Of a DNA stretch of 64,000 bases, positions 1 to 12,135 are shown piece after piece (the first letter of the stretch is position 1; each line of letters begins with the position of its first letter). The stretch covers positions 341,634,256-341,698,255 of the forward strand of contig JAUMIR010000003.1 of the NCBI GenBank assembly GCA_030847615.1, given 5' to 3'. The notes beneath the pieces were generated by a model. That model did no database searches and was not told the DNA's origin. It was given only the letters and a program-made list of their open reading frames with translations. The DNA is from Gambelia wislizenii. Lineage: Eukaryota; Chordata; Lepidosauria; Squamata; Crotaphytidae. The translations under genes and the position numbers were made by a program.

Positions 1-644
1 TTGAACATGAGTCAACAGTGTGATGCAGCAGCTAAAAAGGCCAATGCGATTTTGGGCTGTATCAATAGAAGTATAGTATCTAGATCAAGGGAAGTAATAG
101 TGCCGCTCTATTCTGCCTTGGTCAGACCTCACCTAGAATACTGTGTCCAGTTCTGGGCACCACAATTCAAAAAGGATATTGACAAATTGGAGCATGTCCA
201 GAGAAGGGCAACTAAAATGGTGAAAGGTCTGGAAACAATGACTTATGAGGAGAGACTTAGGGAGCTGGGTATGTTTAGCCTGGAAAAAAGATGGTTAAGA
301 GGCAATATAATAGCCCTGTTTAAGTATTTGAAGGGATGTCACGCTAAGGATGGAGCAGGCTTGTTTTCTGCTGCTCCAGAGACTGGAACACAGAGCAATG
401 AATGCAAGCTCCAGGAACAGAGATTCCACCTCAACACTAGGAGGAACTTTTTGACAGTAAGAGCTGTTTGGCAGTGGAACGCACTCCCTCGGAGCGTGGT
501 GGGGTCTCCTTCCTTGGAGGTCTTTAAACAGAGGCTGGATGGCCATCTGTCGGGGATGCTTTGATCAAGATTTCCTGCGTGGCAGGGAGTTGGACTGGAT
601 GGCCCTCGTGGTCTCTTCCAACTCTACAGTTCTATGATTCTATG
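1..644 (+). mobile_element. CR1 LINE, 3' end of ORF2 and tail
   Basis: A 187-residue open frame from position 1 is the C-terminal part of a CR1 reverse-transcriptase protein. It contains [20 protein letters not shown], then [10 protein letters not shown], then [13 protein letters not shown] and ends HLSGML. After the stop comes the CR1 3'UTR with the ATTCTATGATTCTATGA tail ending at 644. The element is 5'-truncated by the window edge or by insertion. It has few mutations, so it is relatively young. Confidence 0.93.
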
Positions 645-1186
645 AAATTTATTGAGACTGATGCTATGGTACATTCAGAGCACAGGGGACAAATATAGCA
701 AAATGTATATAGAAAAAAATCCATGCAAGCTAGTTGTTTAAGAAGCTGTATCTAGCAGTTTAGTCACTAATTGGTATCAAGTGTTGCTTTCTAAATTGAA
801 ACCATGAATGCATAAGTAGCTTAAAGAGCCTTAAGGGAGCTCTAATAATAAATATGTAAAATATACCACAAAAAGCATCCACTCAGTATAGGTCAATCAT
901 TACCCCGTTCCCTCTGAAGAATTTCAAATTCATCTAAATCTGATAACTAGGCAGAAATCTCTTTGCTAATACAGGTAAAAAGTAATAATTAAGTGTATCT
1001 AAGACAAACATTCACTCAGCCTCTGGCAAAAAGGATACTAATTATAGGACTGACTCCAGAGATGAAACGTTGGTTCCAGTACTAACTTGTGCAGAAAGGG
1101 GGTAAGAGAAAGACTGACATCAAACTTTTTAGCTGAAATTAACATTCTTCTCCCTTCCCAGAGAATAACACAAAACCTTACAGACT
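645..1186. other. Unannotated AT-rich stretch
   Basis: AT-rich sequence between two LINE copies; no coding frame, repeat or RNA recognised. Confidence 0.5.
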
Positions 1187-1655
1187 ATTGATACAACCCC
1201 ATGATATTGAGAACACAGCTGCGCTGGGTAGGGCACGTTTCTAGGATGGAGGACCATCGCCTCCCAAAAATAGTACTCTATGGTGAACTCGCCACAGGTC
1301 AGCGTAAGAGGGACGCTCCAAAAAAGCGACACAAGGACTCCCTGAAACAACATCTCAGGCTTGGCCAAATTGATCACCAACAATGGTCTGCCCTGGCCTC
1401 ACATCGGGAGGCAGGGAGATGCACTATCCGCAATGTTGCGGCCTTATTTCAGAACTCTTGCCAAATAAGTCGTGAAGAGAAACGACAATGCAGAAAGAAT
1501 CACAACCTGGAAATATCACCCAAAAAGACCTTCTGCTGTACTTTCTGCAACTGGACTTGTTTTTCTCGGATTGGCCTTTTCAGTCATCAGCGCGATTGCA
1601 GAAAGCGCGGGATGAGTCCTTCCTGAATCTTCATTTGTGAAGAAAAGCCAGAGAA
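1187..1655 (+). mobile_element. Zinc-finger LINE, copy 1 (3' end)
   Basis: The frame encodes LRWVGHVSRMEDHRLPKIVL and continues to a C-terminal zinc-binding motif C-x2-C-x12-H-x3-C (residues CTFC to HQRDC). This is the end of a non-LTR reverse transcriptase. The 3'UTR ends in a hairpin (CTTCA-TTTG-TGAAG) followed by AAAAGCCAGAGAA. Three more copies occur at 7190, 13905 and 16420. The clade is not resolved. Confidence 0.85.
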
Positions 1656-1835
1656 GGGGAGGGGAATGAAATGGTTTTGGTATGCATCGTGTATATCCAT
1701 CCAGCTTATTTTTTCTGTTTAGCTCAAGAATATTGCTCCATGATCTTTGATCAAGCAGACTGGGGAAGAGAGGAATATGGGTCCACCACTGCAAAGTCCC
1801 CGTTCCTCATGTCTGTTAATGTGACTAATCCTACT

Positions 1836-2055
1836 GATTAGTCTGTGAGTAGGATTTCTATACTTACCTTAGATTCCAGGAGACCAGGGTTCAAATCCCC
1901 ACTCAGACATGGAAACCCACTGGGTAATTTTGGGCAAGTTATACTCTTTCAGCCTCCAAGGGAGGCAAAAGCAAACTCTCCCCTGAACAAATCTTGCCAA
2001 GAAAACCCCATAAGTCAGAAACTATTTGAAGGCACACAATAACAACAACAACAAG
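1836..2055 (+). mobile_element. Sauria-type SINE (BovB tail)
   Basis: A pol III box B-like GGGTTCAAATCC is followed by the conserved body ATGGAAACCCACTGGGTAA and a BovB-like 3' end AGTCAGAAACTATTTGAAGG, then ACACAATAACAACAACAAC. The tRNA head is degraded. Confidence 0.85.
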
Positions 2056-2214
2056 CAGGGTCATATGTAATATGCTGAAGCAACCAGATCACAAACTATT
2101 AAGCACTTTAAATGTTTAAAACATACTTTAAATTGGGCTTAGAAGCAAGCGGGCAACTAATGTAATAAATACAGAATTGCAGCAATTTGTTTCAGACACT
2201 TCATATTCCTTCAA

Positions 2215-2985
2215 GCATCTAGACAGCTGCATTCTGATCTAGCTGAAGATTCTAGATTATCTTTCAAAGCGGCCCCATATAAAGCATATTATAATAATCT
2301 AGTCTGGATGAACCCAAGGGACATTGAACTGAGGGAAGCTCCAACATTTCTAGTTCTATTGTTATACCAACCATGACCTTAAGCCGATATAAGCCAACAA
2401 GGATAGTACCTCCCACTTCACCTGTACTTTTACAGACATAGCTAATCAGGAAGACACATAAGCTGTGAATGTGGTTTTTCAGAGGGACTACAATACCTTT
2501 TGAAAATGTCTGGATCCTTCCATCCAGACTCGTTGACTTCCCCAACCACAGGACCTTTATCTTTTCTGGATTAACTTCCAAGTTTTCACTTTTATCCATT
2601 GCCAAACTGTTTCCAAACTTATTCCATAGTTCCACAGTCTCTCCAGGAAAAGAAGATAGAAATAAGAGGCAGGGCTTTGTGTGATCCACATTGCTAACAA
2701 CTTAGCTCAGACCTCTGGCTGATTTCTTCTAATGTCTGGATAACTTCGTCATGTAGCCATTAAATGGCAAGGGAGACTTTGGGGAACCTTACAGCACCCC
2801 AGAAGTCCCATAGCACTACTAAGTTTGTCCAAACAGTAAGGCTCAGAGTAACTGTTTATCAGTACAGTCACCCAGAACCACTGCAGCCAGACAACCCAGA
2901 AGATCTCATGATCAATGGAACTGAAAGCTATGGCCTGGAGCGGAGATGCCTTCACAAGGAATCTCCAGAATCTTTTTCATAAGTG
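2215..2985 (-). mobile_element. L2 LINE fragment, degraded
   Basis: Minus-strand translations match L2 reverse transcriptase. One frame holds LEVNPEKIKVLWLGK and SSRLDYYNMLYMGPL. A second, upstream on the minus strand, holds LQWFWVTVLINSYSEPYCLD, aligning with LQWFWSFLLGRSQRV of the L2 copy at 35060-36500. Several frameshifts separate them; an old copy. Confidence 0.75.
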
Positions 2986-3486
2986 GAATTAAGGGTTGTA
3001 GGTTTACAGGATATTCAAACTCAAGTGAAGTTTAGTTTTTGAATTAAACACAGATACAGAATTTGGAAAACTGCCAGCATACTGTATATTATAAGACATT
3101 TGAGTACCACACAAAAGCAAAATGTATATTTCAATCAAAAAGGGATGCAAACTTTACAAAGGAAGACTAAAACATCATCTATCTTTTGAGCTTTAATAGA
3201 GAAGCGCTTTTCATCTCTCCAACCAGATGAAATTTAATAAGTCCAGTGAATAAAAAAATATAGTAAGTACAATAAACACACATGCACGTGCACACATATG
3301 GAGAGAGAGAGAGAGCTGACTTCCAGATACTGACAGAACTATGATCCCTGGGGTGCAGAGGAGCTTTCACTCATTTGGAGTCTCTTCAGGTGGGCAAGGC
3401 CCAGTCACAGAATAAAACACTGAGGTAGCACTTTAAATGACAGCTGGAAGAAAAGCTGGGAGGAAATAAGTCTGGGTGATAAAAGT

Positions 3487-4491
3487 ATGACAGCAGTTGC
3501 TCATCCTAGAGGTATTTCAGAGGAGCTCTGTGCCTCAGGGGAAAATAAAACTAGACAGAAAAGTCACCAAAATAGGGATTCAGCCTGTGTTAGATGGGGT
3601 TACACTCTCCCTGAAGACACAGGTTCACAGTTTGAGGGTACTCCTGGACTCAGCCTTGAACCTGGAGGCCCAGGTCTCTTTGGTGGCCAGGAATGCTTTT
3701 GCATACTTAAAGCCTATGTGCCAACTGCACCCATTCCTTGACATACCTGACGTGGGCACAGTGGTACATGCCTTAGTTACATCCCACTTCAACTACTGCA
3801 ATACACTCTACATGGGGCTGTTTGTTTGGAAACTTCAGTTGGTCCAAAAAGTTTCAGCCAGACTGCTAACTGGGGTGGGTTACAGATATCATACCAAGCC
3901 CCTGTTGAAACAGCTCCACTGGCTGCGTCTATTTCTGGGAACAATTCAAAGTGCTGGTTATGACCTATAAAGCCCTATATGCCTCTGGTCCAGGCGAACT
4001 GGCAGACCATATCTTTCTCTATGAACCGGCCCAGGCCCAGACATCATTGGGAGAGGCCCTGCACTCAGTCCCATCATCATCTCAAGTATGGGGACATGAG
4101 AGAGGGCTTTTTCAGTAGCTGCCCCTAGACACTGGAACTCCCTCCCATGGGAGGCCAGATTGGCCCCCTTGCTGTTGTCCTTCTGGCGACAGGCCAAAAC
4201 CTTTTTATTCAGGCAGTTTTTTTTAAAGAACAGGTGGGGGGGGTGTGCTGTGTGGTTTTGTTGGACTGTTTTTATTATCTTTTTATCTTTTAAAAAGTTT
4301 TTAATACTTTTAAGTGGTATATTTTTTGTTTTAAATATTTTGATGTGGTTTTAATGATGTAATTTGTACATTCTGTTTTAATGTGCACTTTTTGTATATT
4401 TTAATTGTGTATATTTAAAACTGTGAGCCTGCTTTCGACCTTGGGGGGAAAACAGGCTACAAATAAGGATGATGATGATGGTAACAACAAC
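3487..4491 (+). mobile_element. L2 LINE, C-terminal ORF and 3'UTR
   Basis: A 157-codon frame (3497-3970) carries L2 reverse-transcriptase residues: PVLDGVTLSLKTQVHSLRVL, then VVHALVTSHFNYCNTLYMGL, then LLKQLHWLRLF. It is followed by a T-rich 3'UTR and the L2 end AACAGGCTACAAATAAG with a (GAT)n/(AAC)n tail. Frameshifts and a premature stop at 3968 show it is dead. Confidence 0.88.
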
Positions 4492-5861
4492 AATTCTCCA
4501 GTTGACAGAGAAGTCCTTACTTTGTATTTTCGATCCTCTGCTACACAGCTTCTTATTAATGGAGGATGTTGCTGCTGATGATGAATGGGATCAAACAGCT
4601 TTGGGGAGCAACTTTGAGAATACTTATTTAAAAGAATAATTGTGGATCAATTTTGCATTTTTAAGAAAACAAGGCCCCAAATCATAAACAGAGAGAATAA
4701 AAATAATGATGTTTGGCAAAATTAATAATGGCAGGCTATCTTCACTGAAAGGCCTCTAGTTTTTCTGCCTACTAGTATTGATAAGATCAGTGAAAACACA
4801 CTGGCAAATATGCTTATCTGTAGAAAACAATGCCAAATCTTATAGTAAGTAAAGATGTCCAATTCCTGTCTGTGCAAAGAAGGGTTCATGATTCAAAATA
4901 ACTATCCCGAGTAAACAATCTTGATCACATATAAAAGGTTTTGCTTTCCACATTTTTGGAAAATTGGAATAATGTAGAAGAAATGCTGATACACTGCCAC
5001 TGAGACCCAATATATTAAATCAGTCTAGAATGTTGTTTTCCTAAATATAATAAGCTGCAATCAATCCTTGTGGTAAAAATGATCTCCCCCTGCCCTCCCC
5101 ATTTCCTTGAAAAATAAAACTAGATATGGAGGTAATATAAGCAGATTTTGGAAGAGTTTACTAAACCAATTCTAAAGGGGCAAATAATGGTCAGCAAACA
5201 TATCTGTTCAGATCCTTTAATCAGTCCCCTATTATCTTAGTGTACATTTACTTTGTATCTGCCATTATAGCCATATGTTTATGTTCACCTTAAAGTGATA
5301 TGAACATTATTTATCAAAACTTTAGATATTCAGTTATACAAAGTAGAAAAAACAACACTTGGAACACTCTGAACAGCAGGTTATTATTACACAGATGCAA
5401 GCATTTCACTGCCATCTAATGTTCTTTTATACGTCTTTCTTTCTGTCCAAAAGGTCTGACAGGCTAGGCAGATGCATTACTAGTGATCCAGGCATTACAC
5501 ACTTCTAAAATGTGTCCTGATTGATAATATAGCATCTGGCTATCTTCATGTCAAAGGAAAGCACAACTAGAAAATTCTTAAACCATTCCACCATTCCTCC
5601 TTACTGTGTGCAAATTGTTCCCTTCATGAGTATTTCTTTAGGTCTTACTTGAACTTAGGAAATCCCTATTGTAAAAAAAATATTTCTCTAAATTTCTTCA
5701 GCTTGTTTCACCCCACTTTTATTTTCCCATTTCCTTTAATGCATTGATTTTCTCCCCCACCTTCCTTCCTGTTCAACAGCTGCTGTGAAATGTAATGTTG
5801 CTATCTTCTTCCTTAACTATTTTGATATAAAGAGGCCCACTGTTACTGTACAATCTCTTTA

Positions 5862-5864
<3 letters not shown>
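4492..5864. other. Unannotated stretch
   Basis: AT-rich sequence with no gene, RNA or familiar repeat that I can see; presumably TNFRSF19 intron. Confidence 0.5.

Positions 5865-5920
<56 letters not shown>
5865..5920 (+). repeat. (AG)n microsatellite
   Basis: About 28 uninterrupted AG dinucleotides. Confidence 0.97.
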
Positions 5921-5922
<2 letters not shown>

Positions 5923-7189
5923 AGCAAGCCATCCAGCTTTTGCCTTATTTCCCTGAAAAAGAATATACAGACAGGGTGGTGATCACAGACCAAGGTAAGA
6001 TTTTACAGAATACTCATGCCTCATAGGAAATAATCAGTTACATGGTTCCATGGCAAGTTTTACTTTTAAAATCATCATAATCTCCCTTTGCTACCTAAAA
6101 AACACCTGCCATTTGAAAAATGAATTCTAATCAAGGTTTCATACCCACATGTGGGTCCAGAAGAACCTAGGAAAACAGTAAACCAACAGCTGTACCACCT
6201 AAACTAAGCACTTCCGGGATGTTCTTGAACAAGTGGCCATCAAGTTGTTGTTGGACTTAAACTCCCATCTTCTCATCTTACTGGCTGTGTTGATTAGGGC
6301 TGATGGCAGCAACAGTTCAAGGACATTTGGAGGACCACATGTGATTTATTTTAAAGGAGTGCATGCATAAGTGTATTGTGCCTGCATGGTGAACTATAAG
6401 GAATTCAGCATTGTTCCCCCGCCTGCGCGACATAGTTTTCATTGTTTCCCTGGGAACACTGTAATATATGGGAATAGGTACAGTAAGGTATAGTTTCACT
6501 GAAAGGCTTAAGATGAAGCTTTCACTTTGTGAGAACACACACAGGAAAAACAGCTGGGCCATTTACAATGGGCTTACTTCTGCATAAAAGTTTCAGGCTG
6601 CAAATCTATGCTGTTGCAAAAGAACTTCCACAAAATAATTTTATAATATAGGGAAAGGGAGAGAAGAATCAGTGTTTACCCTGATCCTAGCTTGGCAAAA
6701 GCTTGCACTGTTAATTTAAAGGCAAAGAACATGAGGAAGATTATAAACATTCTCCCTTTCATCTTCAACAAGAGAAACTTATTTAAAAAACTACAACAGC
6801 AGCAAGGGCAACCTTCAAACAATACAAAGTTGGGGTGGTGGTGGTTGTGAAACCTTAGGCAAAAAACTGCTACCTCATTAGACACAAACACAATCCCCCT
6901 TTTTTATCTGTCTTTCCCTCCTCTCTTTTTTGGGCCCATTTTTCTTTACGGAAGCTTCCAGCATTGTACAAATGTAGGAACTCTGTCACCTTACTCCCTC
7001 CTCTGCCATGTGCTGGATGCCCAACAGATCAAATTGAGGCTCACTGTTTCTCAGGCTCCTTTTCAGAGTGAGATGAACAAACTGCTGGTCTAGCGCATTT
7101 ACTTTTTCAATTTCAAATGTTTAAAAGGGGGAAGTACATGTAGGTGAATAGAACCATGTGCATGCACAAACACAAAGGTATAAGTCTCT
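5921..7189. other. Mostly unannotated; possible hAT-type fragment 6226-6345
   Basis: Around 6226-6345 the text TTGTTGTTGGACTTAAACTC to TTCAAGGACATTTGGAGGAC resembles short non-autonomous hAT elements common in reptiles, but no clear termini or target duplication are visible. Nothing recognised in the rest. Confidence 0.4.
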
Positions 7190-7665
7190 CTCTGGCTTTT
7201 CTTCGCAAGCGAAGATTCAGGAAGGACTCATCCCGCGCTTTCTGTAAGCGCGCTGATGACTAAAAAGGCCAATCCGAGATAAACAAGTCCGGTTGCAAAA
7301 AGCACAGCAGAAGGTCTCCTTGGGTGATGTTTTTGGGTTGTGATTCTTTCTGCGTTGTCGTTTCTCTTCAAGACTTGTTCGTCGTGAGTTCTCAAATAAG
7401 GCTGCAGCATTGTGGATAGTGCGTCTCCATGCCTCCCGATGTGAGGCCAGGGCGGACCACTGTTGGTGATCAATTTGGCCAAGCCTGAGATGTTGTTTCA
7501 GGGAGTCTTTGTATCGCTTTTTTGGAGCGCCCCTCTTACGCTGACCCATGGCGAGTTCACCGTAGAGTAGTATTTTTGGGAGGCGATGGTCCTCCATCCT
7601 AGAAACATGCCCTGCCCAGCGCAGCTGTGTCCTCAATATCATGGCCTCAATGCTGGTGATCCCTG
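7190..7665 (-). mobile_element. Zinc-finger LINE, copy 2
   Basis: The minus-strand frame holds LRWAGHVSRMEDHRLPKILL, RKRGAPKKRYKDSLKQHLRL and the terminal zinc finger, in which the last Cys is replaced by Tyr (HQRAY). The 3' end on the minus strand is CTTCG-CTTG-CGAAG then AAAAGCCAGAGAGAGA, the same hairpin as the other copies. Confidence 0.88.
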
Positions 7666-7939
7666 TGCTAACAGAGGAAAGGGACAAGGGGAAGGAAGGA
7701 CTACAGGTAGCTATTGTTTTGATAAACCTTTTATTCACCAGTAAACTACTACTCATTGTGCACTGAATATGAACCAGAAGAACTGTGGAGGGAAACCAGG
7801 AACACTATTAAATGAAAGATTTCATTTCTACCCAAAAAGAAAGAAAAGTGTCATGGCCGGCTAGGGGAAACTCTTCAAATAAGAAGCAAAAAGCGACATA
7901 AACCGGGTCAGAATCTTGAATGAAACTGTTTCACAATTT

Positions 7940-8165
7940 GATTGTAGGGACAAAGAGAACTATTATAATAACTATTATAATAATCACTGCAAAGAAATAG
8001 AGGAAAACAACAAAAAAGGTAGAACAAGAGACTTCTTCCATAAAATTTGAGAATTCAGAGGGAATTAAAAAATAAGATTATGAGGGCTGAATGATTAACA
8101 GGAGAACAAATTATATAATCATGTCAAAATAAAAAGACAATGGTAGCAATGCAATGAAGAAAGAA
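7940..8165 (+). mobile_element. BovB/RTE LINE fragment
   Basis: Translation gives NHCKEIEENNKKGRTRDFFHKI, a BovB segment between endonuclease and reverse transcriptase that also occurs at 48780-48870. Stops are present. Confidence 0.7.
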
Positions 8166-8229
8166 AGACAGATTCCTTCCAAGTAGAACCTTTCAACAAA
8201 TAACCTACTATTTTAGAAAGGGAAATGAC

Positions 8230-9520
8230 AACTATTTTTCGTTTTTAATTTTTTTATTGTAAGTTTTAAAATACACTAAAACTTATACAAACTTAAAAAG
8301 AAAAGAAGGAAATCAAAAAAAGAATGAAAAAAAGAAAAAGAAAACGAAGATCAAGAGAACAATGACTTCTAATCTACCTTGTAGCTGTTATACAGTTGTT
8401 CATCGTTCTTTTCTTAACAAAAACATCCTCTTCTTCCAATAATCTATCTCCATTAACAACCCACAAATTACCATTTTTTTTTCACTTTCCCCAAACCTCT
8501 TACTTAAATCTCCCATCTTCTTCCACATCTCTTTTCCAGCTATACAATCTCTGTATTTTAATCCATTTATTCAATTTAGCCCTTAAATTGAAACACCACT
8601 ACAACATTTCTCCACAAACGTCTAAAAACCCTTCCTAAACAATAATTCTAAACAATAATTACTTAATTTATTCTATAGCAAGCTGTATGACCTATTATCC
8701 ACTTCAAAGTTATAGCATACTCAAAATCTCCTTAACCACCTATATATCTATTAATCTATCATTTTATTATAATCAGAACATTCTATGGTAACTCTACAGC
8801 ATTTTGTAAAAGTTCATTTTATAAAAAATCATTTTATAAGCATTCTCCTTAAAAGCATAACATTATCCCAATTTTTATCTATTTAAACACACATTTTCCC
8901 ATTAATCCATCAGTACATTATAGTCAGAATTCATAACCCATACATTCTCATATTTCTTCTTCATTTTGTATTTGACTTCTGGCTTCTTCACCTGCTTTAC
9001 AAATATAAACATTTGCCTTTGGGATTTTTAAATGGTGCATCAATTACCAAGACAAACACTATTTGAAATAAAAACATCATTCTGAACAAAGCATTCTCTC
9101 CACCCCAATGTTTACCTCCACTAACAACAAATTCCATCCCTCCCCATCTCCAAAGCAATATTTCTCCATTCCCTTCATGTTCCAATACAATTATCTTGGA
9201 ACAACAGGACATTTCCAATCATCTTACCATCATCACAGTATGTAATTTTTTTTATCTGCATTAAAATTAAATTCATACATCAACACAGGTTGGCCTTCTA
9301 TAACCATATTTGTTTCTTTATCTACCAAAACCAAGTGTTCCCAGTGTTATAATCTTCCAAAATAAATGAGACCTCTTTTCCCACAGAAAATTGTCCTCTT
9401 TACTCAAACCATGTTCCCTGATAAAATAAAAATCCTATATCTTTTAAGAGTGCTGTTTCTTCAGTTCCTTATAAAACGTTCTTAAGGTACATCTTATTTT
9501 TTTCTTTTCTTTTTCTCTGA
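8230..9520. other. Strand-asymmetric A/T-rich region
   Basis: The region begins with purine-rich sequence (AAAAAGAAAAAGAAAACGAA near 8330) and then becomes strongly T/C/A-rich with almost no G on the plus strand for about 1 kb. The 80-codon frame at 8396-8638 is Ser/Leu/Pro/Phe-rich, as such composition produces, and is not a believable protein. It may be the untranslated part of an unrecognised retroelement. Confidence 0.45.
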
Positions 9521-9639
9521 TCCTGTTTACAGAAAGAAGGTACTCACCAGAGTTTTTATTTTCACTGTCAGTTGGAAGATTTCTCCTCATTTACAAACTG
9601 AGCCATTAAAAGGCATAGTCAGACACACATAGTCAGACA

Positions 9640-11076
9640 CACATTCTAGATTTTAGGAGAGCTGATTTCAATAAACTCAGGGAAATACTGAGGGTGATCC
9701 CATGGTCAGGAAAACTAAAAGAGAAGGGACCTCAAGACGAATGAGACTTTCTCAAAAGGGAGATACTGAAGGCACAATTCAAACAGTACCAGTGAGGAAG
9801 AAAAATGGGAGGGGTCTCAAGAAACCAAGATGGATGACTAAAGAACTTTCAACAGAGCTAAGTTTTAAACAGAACATGTATAGGAAATGGAAAAGGGGAG
9901 AAATCAAAAAGAAGAATTCAAACAGATAGCGAACACATGTGGGAGTAAAGTCAGAAAAGCTAAAGCACAGAATGAGCTCAGGCTCGCTAGAGAGGTTAAT
10001 AACAATAAAAAGGGTTTTTGGGGTTATGTCCGCTGCGAAAGGAAGAAGAAGGAAATGGTAGGGCCACTACATGGAGAAGATGGCAAAATGCTAACAGGGG
10101 ACAGAGAAAAGGCAGAATTACTTAACACCTTCTTTGCCTCAGTGTTTTCGGAAAAGGAAAAGGGTGATCAACCTGAGGATAATGGAACAGAGGACACAAT
10201 AGGGGAAATCCAGCACACAATAAGCAAAGAGGTGGTACAGGAATACCTTCTTAAAATGACCTGAATAGACTAGAAAGCTGGGCCAAAGCTAACAAAATGA
10301 AATTCAATACAGAGAAATGTAAGGTACTGCACTTAGGGCGGAAAAACAAAATACATAGATACAGGATGGGGGAGACCTGACTGAACGAGACTACGTGCGA
10401 AAGGTATCTAGGAGTCCTAGTAGACTACAAGTTGAACGTAAGTCAACAGTGTGATGTGGCAGCTAAAAAGGCCACTGTGATTTTGGGCTGCATCAATAGA
10501 AGTATAGTGTCTAGATCAAGGGAAGTAATAGTGCCACTCTATTCTGCCTTGGTCAGACCTCACCTAGAATACTGTGTCCAGTTCTGGGTACCACAATTCA
10601 AAAAGGATATTGACAAATTGGAGCGTGTCCAGAGGAGGGCGACTAAAATGGTGAAAGGTCTGGAAACCATGCCTTATGAGGAAAGACTTAGGGAGCTGGG
10701 TATGTTTAGCCTGAAAAAAAGACAGTTAAGGGGCGATATGATAGCCCTGTTTACGTATTTGAAGGGGTGTCACATTGAGGATGGAGCAAACTTGTTTCCT
10801 CCTGCTCTAGAGACTAGAACACGGAGCAATGGATGCAAGCTCCAGGAACAAAAATTGCACCTCAACATTAGGAGGCACTTTCTGACAGTAAGAGGTGTTC
10901 GGCAGTGGAACACACTCCCTCAGAGCGTGGTGGGGTCTCCTTCCTTGGAGGTCTTTAAACAGAGGCTGAATGGCCATCTGTCAGGGATGCTTTGATCGTG
11001 ATTTCCTGCATGGCAGGGGGTTGGACTGGATGGCCCTTGTGGTCTCTTCCAACTCTACAATTCTATGATTCTATGA
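9640..11076 (+). mobile_element. CR1 LINE with internal deletion of the RT core
   Basis: 9650-10260 encodes the region before the reverse transcriptase (KPRWMTKELSTELSFKQNMY, then GFWGYVRCERKKKEMVGPLH). At about 10260 the text jumps to LESWAKANKMKFNTEKCKVL and the C-terminal region (10432-10995). The catalytic motifs, including the FADD box seen in the copy at 24863, are missing. The tail ATTCTATGATTCTATGA ends at 11076. Confidence 0.92.
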
Positions 11077-11429
11077 AAAGAGCTCAAGAAAGTGAGCATT
11101 TTGTGGATTTGGTGTCCTTTAAGACTCACTTACTTGCCAGGGTTTCAGTGTTTCTTCCATGGCTCCTCACCACTCAGAACTCACTTCTGACTGCCACTGT
11201 TGCAGCAGCTTCCTTGTGATGAGCACTTGTGGGCAATCCCTCTGCTCTCTTCCTTCTCCAAAGAGAGTTCTGTTGGCTAATTACTTGCTAATTAGCCCGC
11301 TATTTTGCTGCTTAGTGTTGTCTGCCTCAGAGTACAAACAGACATGTCAAACCAACATATTCCTGTCCTGGAAGTCCCCCCAGAAACGAAAACTACTCTT
11401 AAAGCACTTGGGAGAAATAAATCAACAGG
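11077..11429. other. Unannotated stretch
   Basis: Nothing recognisable beyond flanking LINE copies. Confidence 0.45.
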
Positions 11430-12135
11430 AATAATGGCATAGTAATGGAGTTGTTTCATGCTATAGAGATGGAATCCATTCAAATTCTAACAAAAAGCTG
11501 CCAACAAATATGTAAAACAAAGCAAGCACCCAAAGCCTGAAAATGCTCAATATAATCCCTATTCCCAAATGGGGACATCCAGGGACTGTCGCGATCAGCA
11601 GACCATTGTACTAATACCCCATGCAACCAAAGTGATGTTCAAGATTTTACAATAAAGGATTTTAATATATATGGAGCAAGAGATGCAGACATCCAAGCTG
11701 GGTTCAGAAAAGGATAAGTTACTTTTGATCATATACCAAACATATGCTGGCTAATGCAGTGCGCCAAAGAATTAAAAGAAAATAAGCCTGTGGTTTGTTA
11801 AATACAGCAAACTTTGAATTGAGTGATGAAAACATAATTGTTAAAGATTCTCTATACCTTGATTCAGTCATTAATCAAAATGGAGACTATAGTCAAGAAG
11901 TCAGAAGAAGACTTGGAAGAACAGCTATGAAAGATTTTGAGAAGAGCCTAAAATGCAAAGATATGTAACTAAGTATCAAAGTCAGGTTCGTCCATGTCAG
12001 AGTACTTCTGATTTTTATGTATGGCTATGAAACCCCGCTCAGTGAAGAAAGCTGAGAATCCACTCATTTGAAATGTGGGGCTGCAGCAGGAGAGTTATAA
12101 GGAAACCACAGACCAGATTCAGGTTTTGAGAAAGG
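11430..12135 (+). mobile_element. BovB/RTE LINE fragment with internal deletion
   Basis: The first part reads like the start of the BovB reverse transcriptase (IPIPKWGHPGT, then DADIQAGFRKG in pieces, with stops). Near 11800-11820 it jumps to the C-terminal region (SVINQNGDYSQEV and a CESWT-like segment about 12020-12070). Many stops; dead. Confidence 0.75.

Noticed and set aside
1836..2055. Functional tRNA genes within the SINE heads
   Set aside because: Box A and B motifs are recognisable in these and the other SINEs, but no cloverleaf with acceptor stem can be drawn; they are SINE promoters.
8396..8638. 80-codon Ser/Leu/Phe/Pro-rich frame
   Set aside because: Explained by T/C-rich composition.
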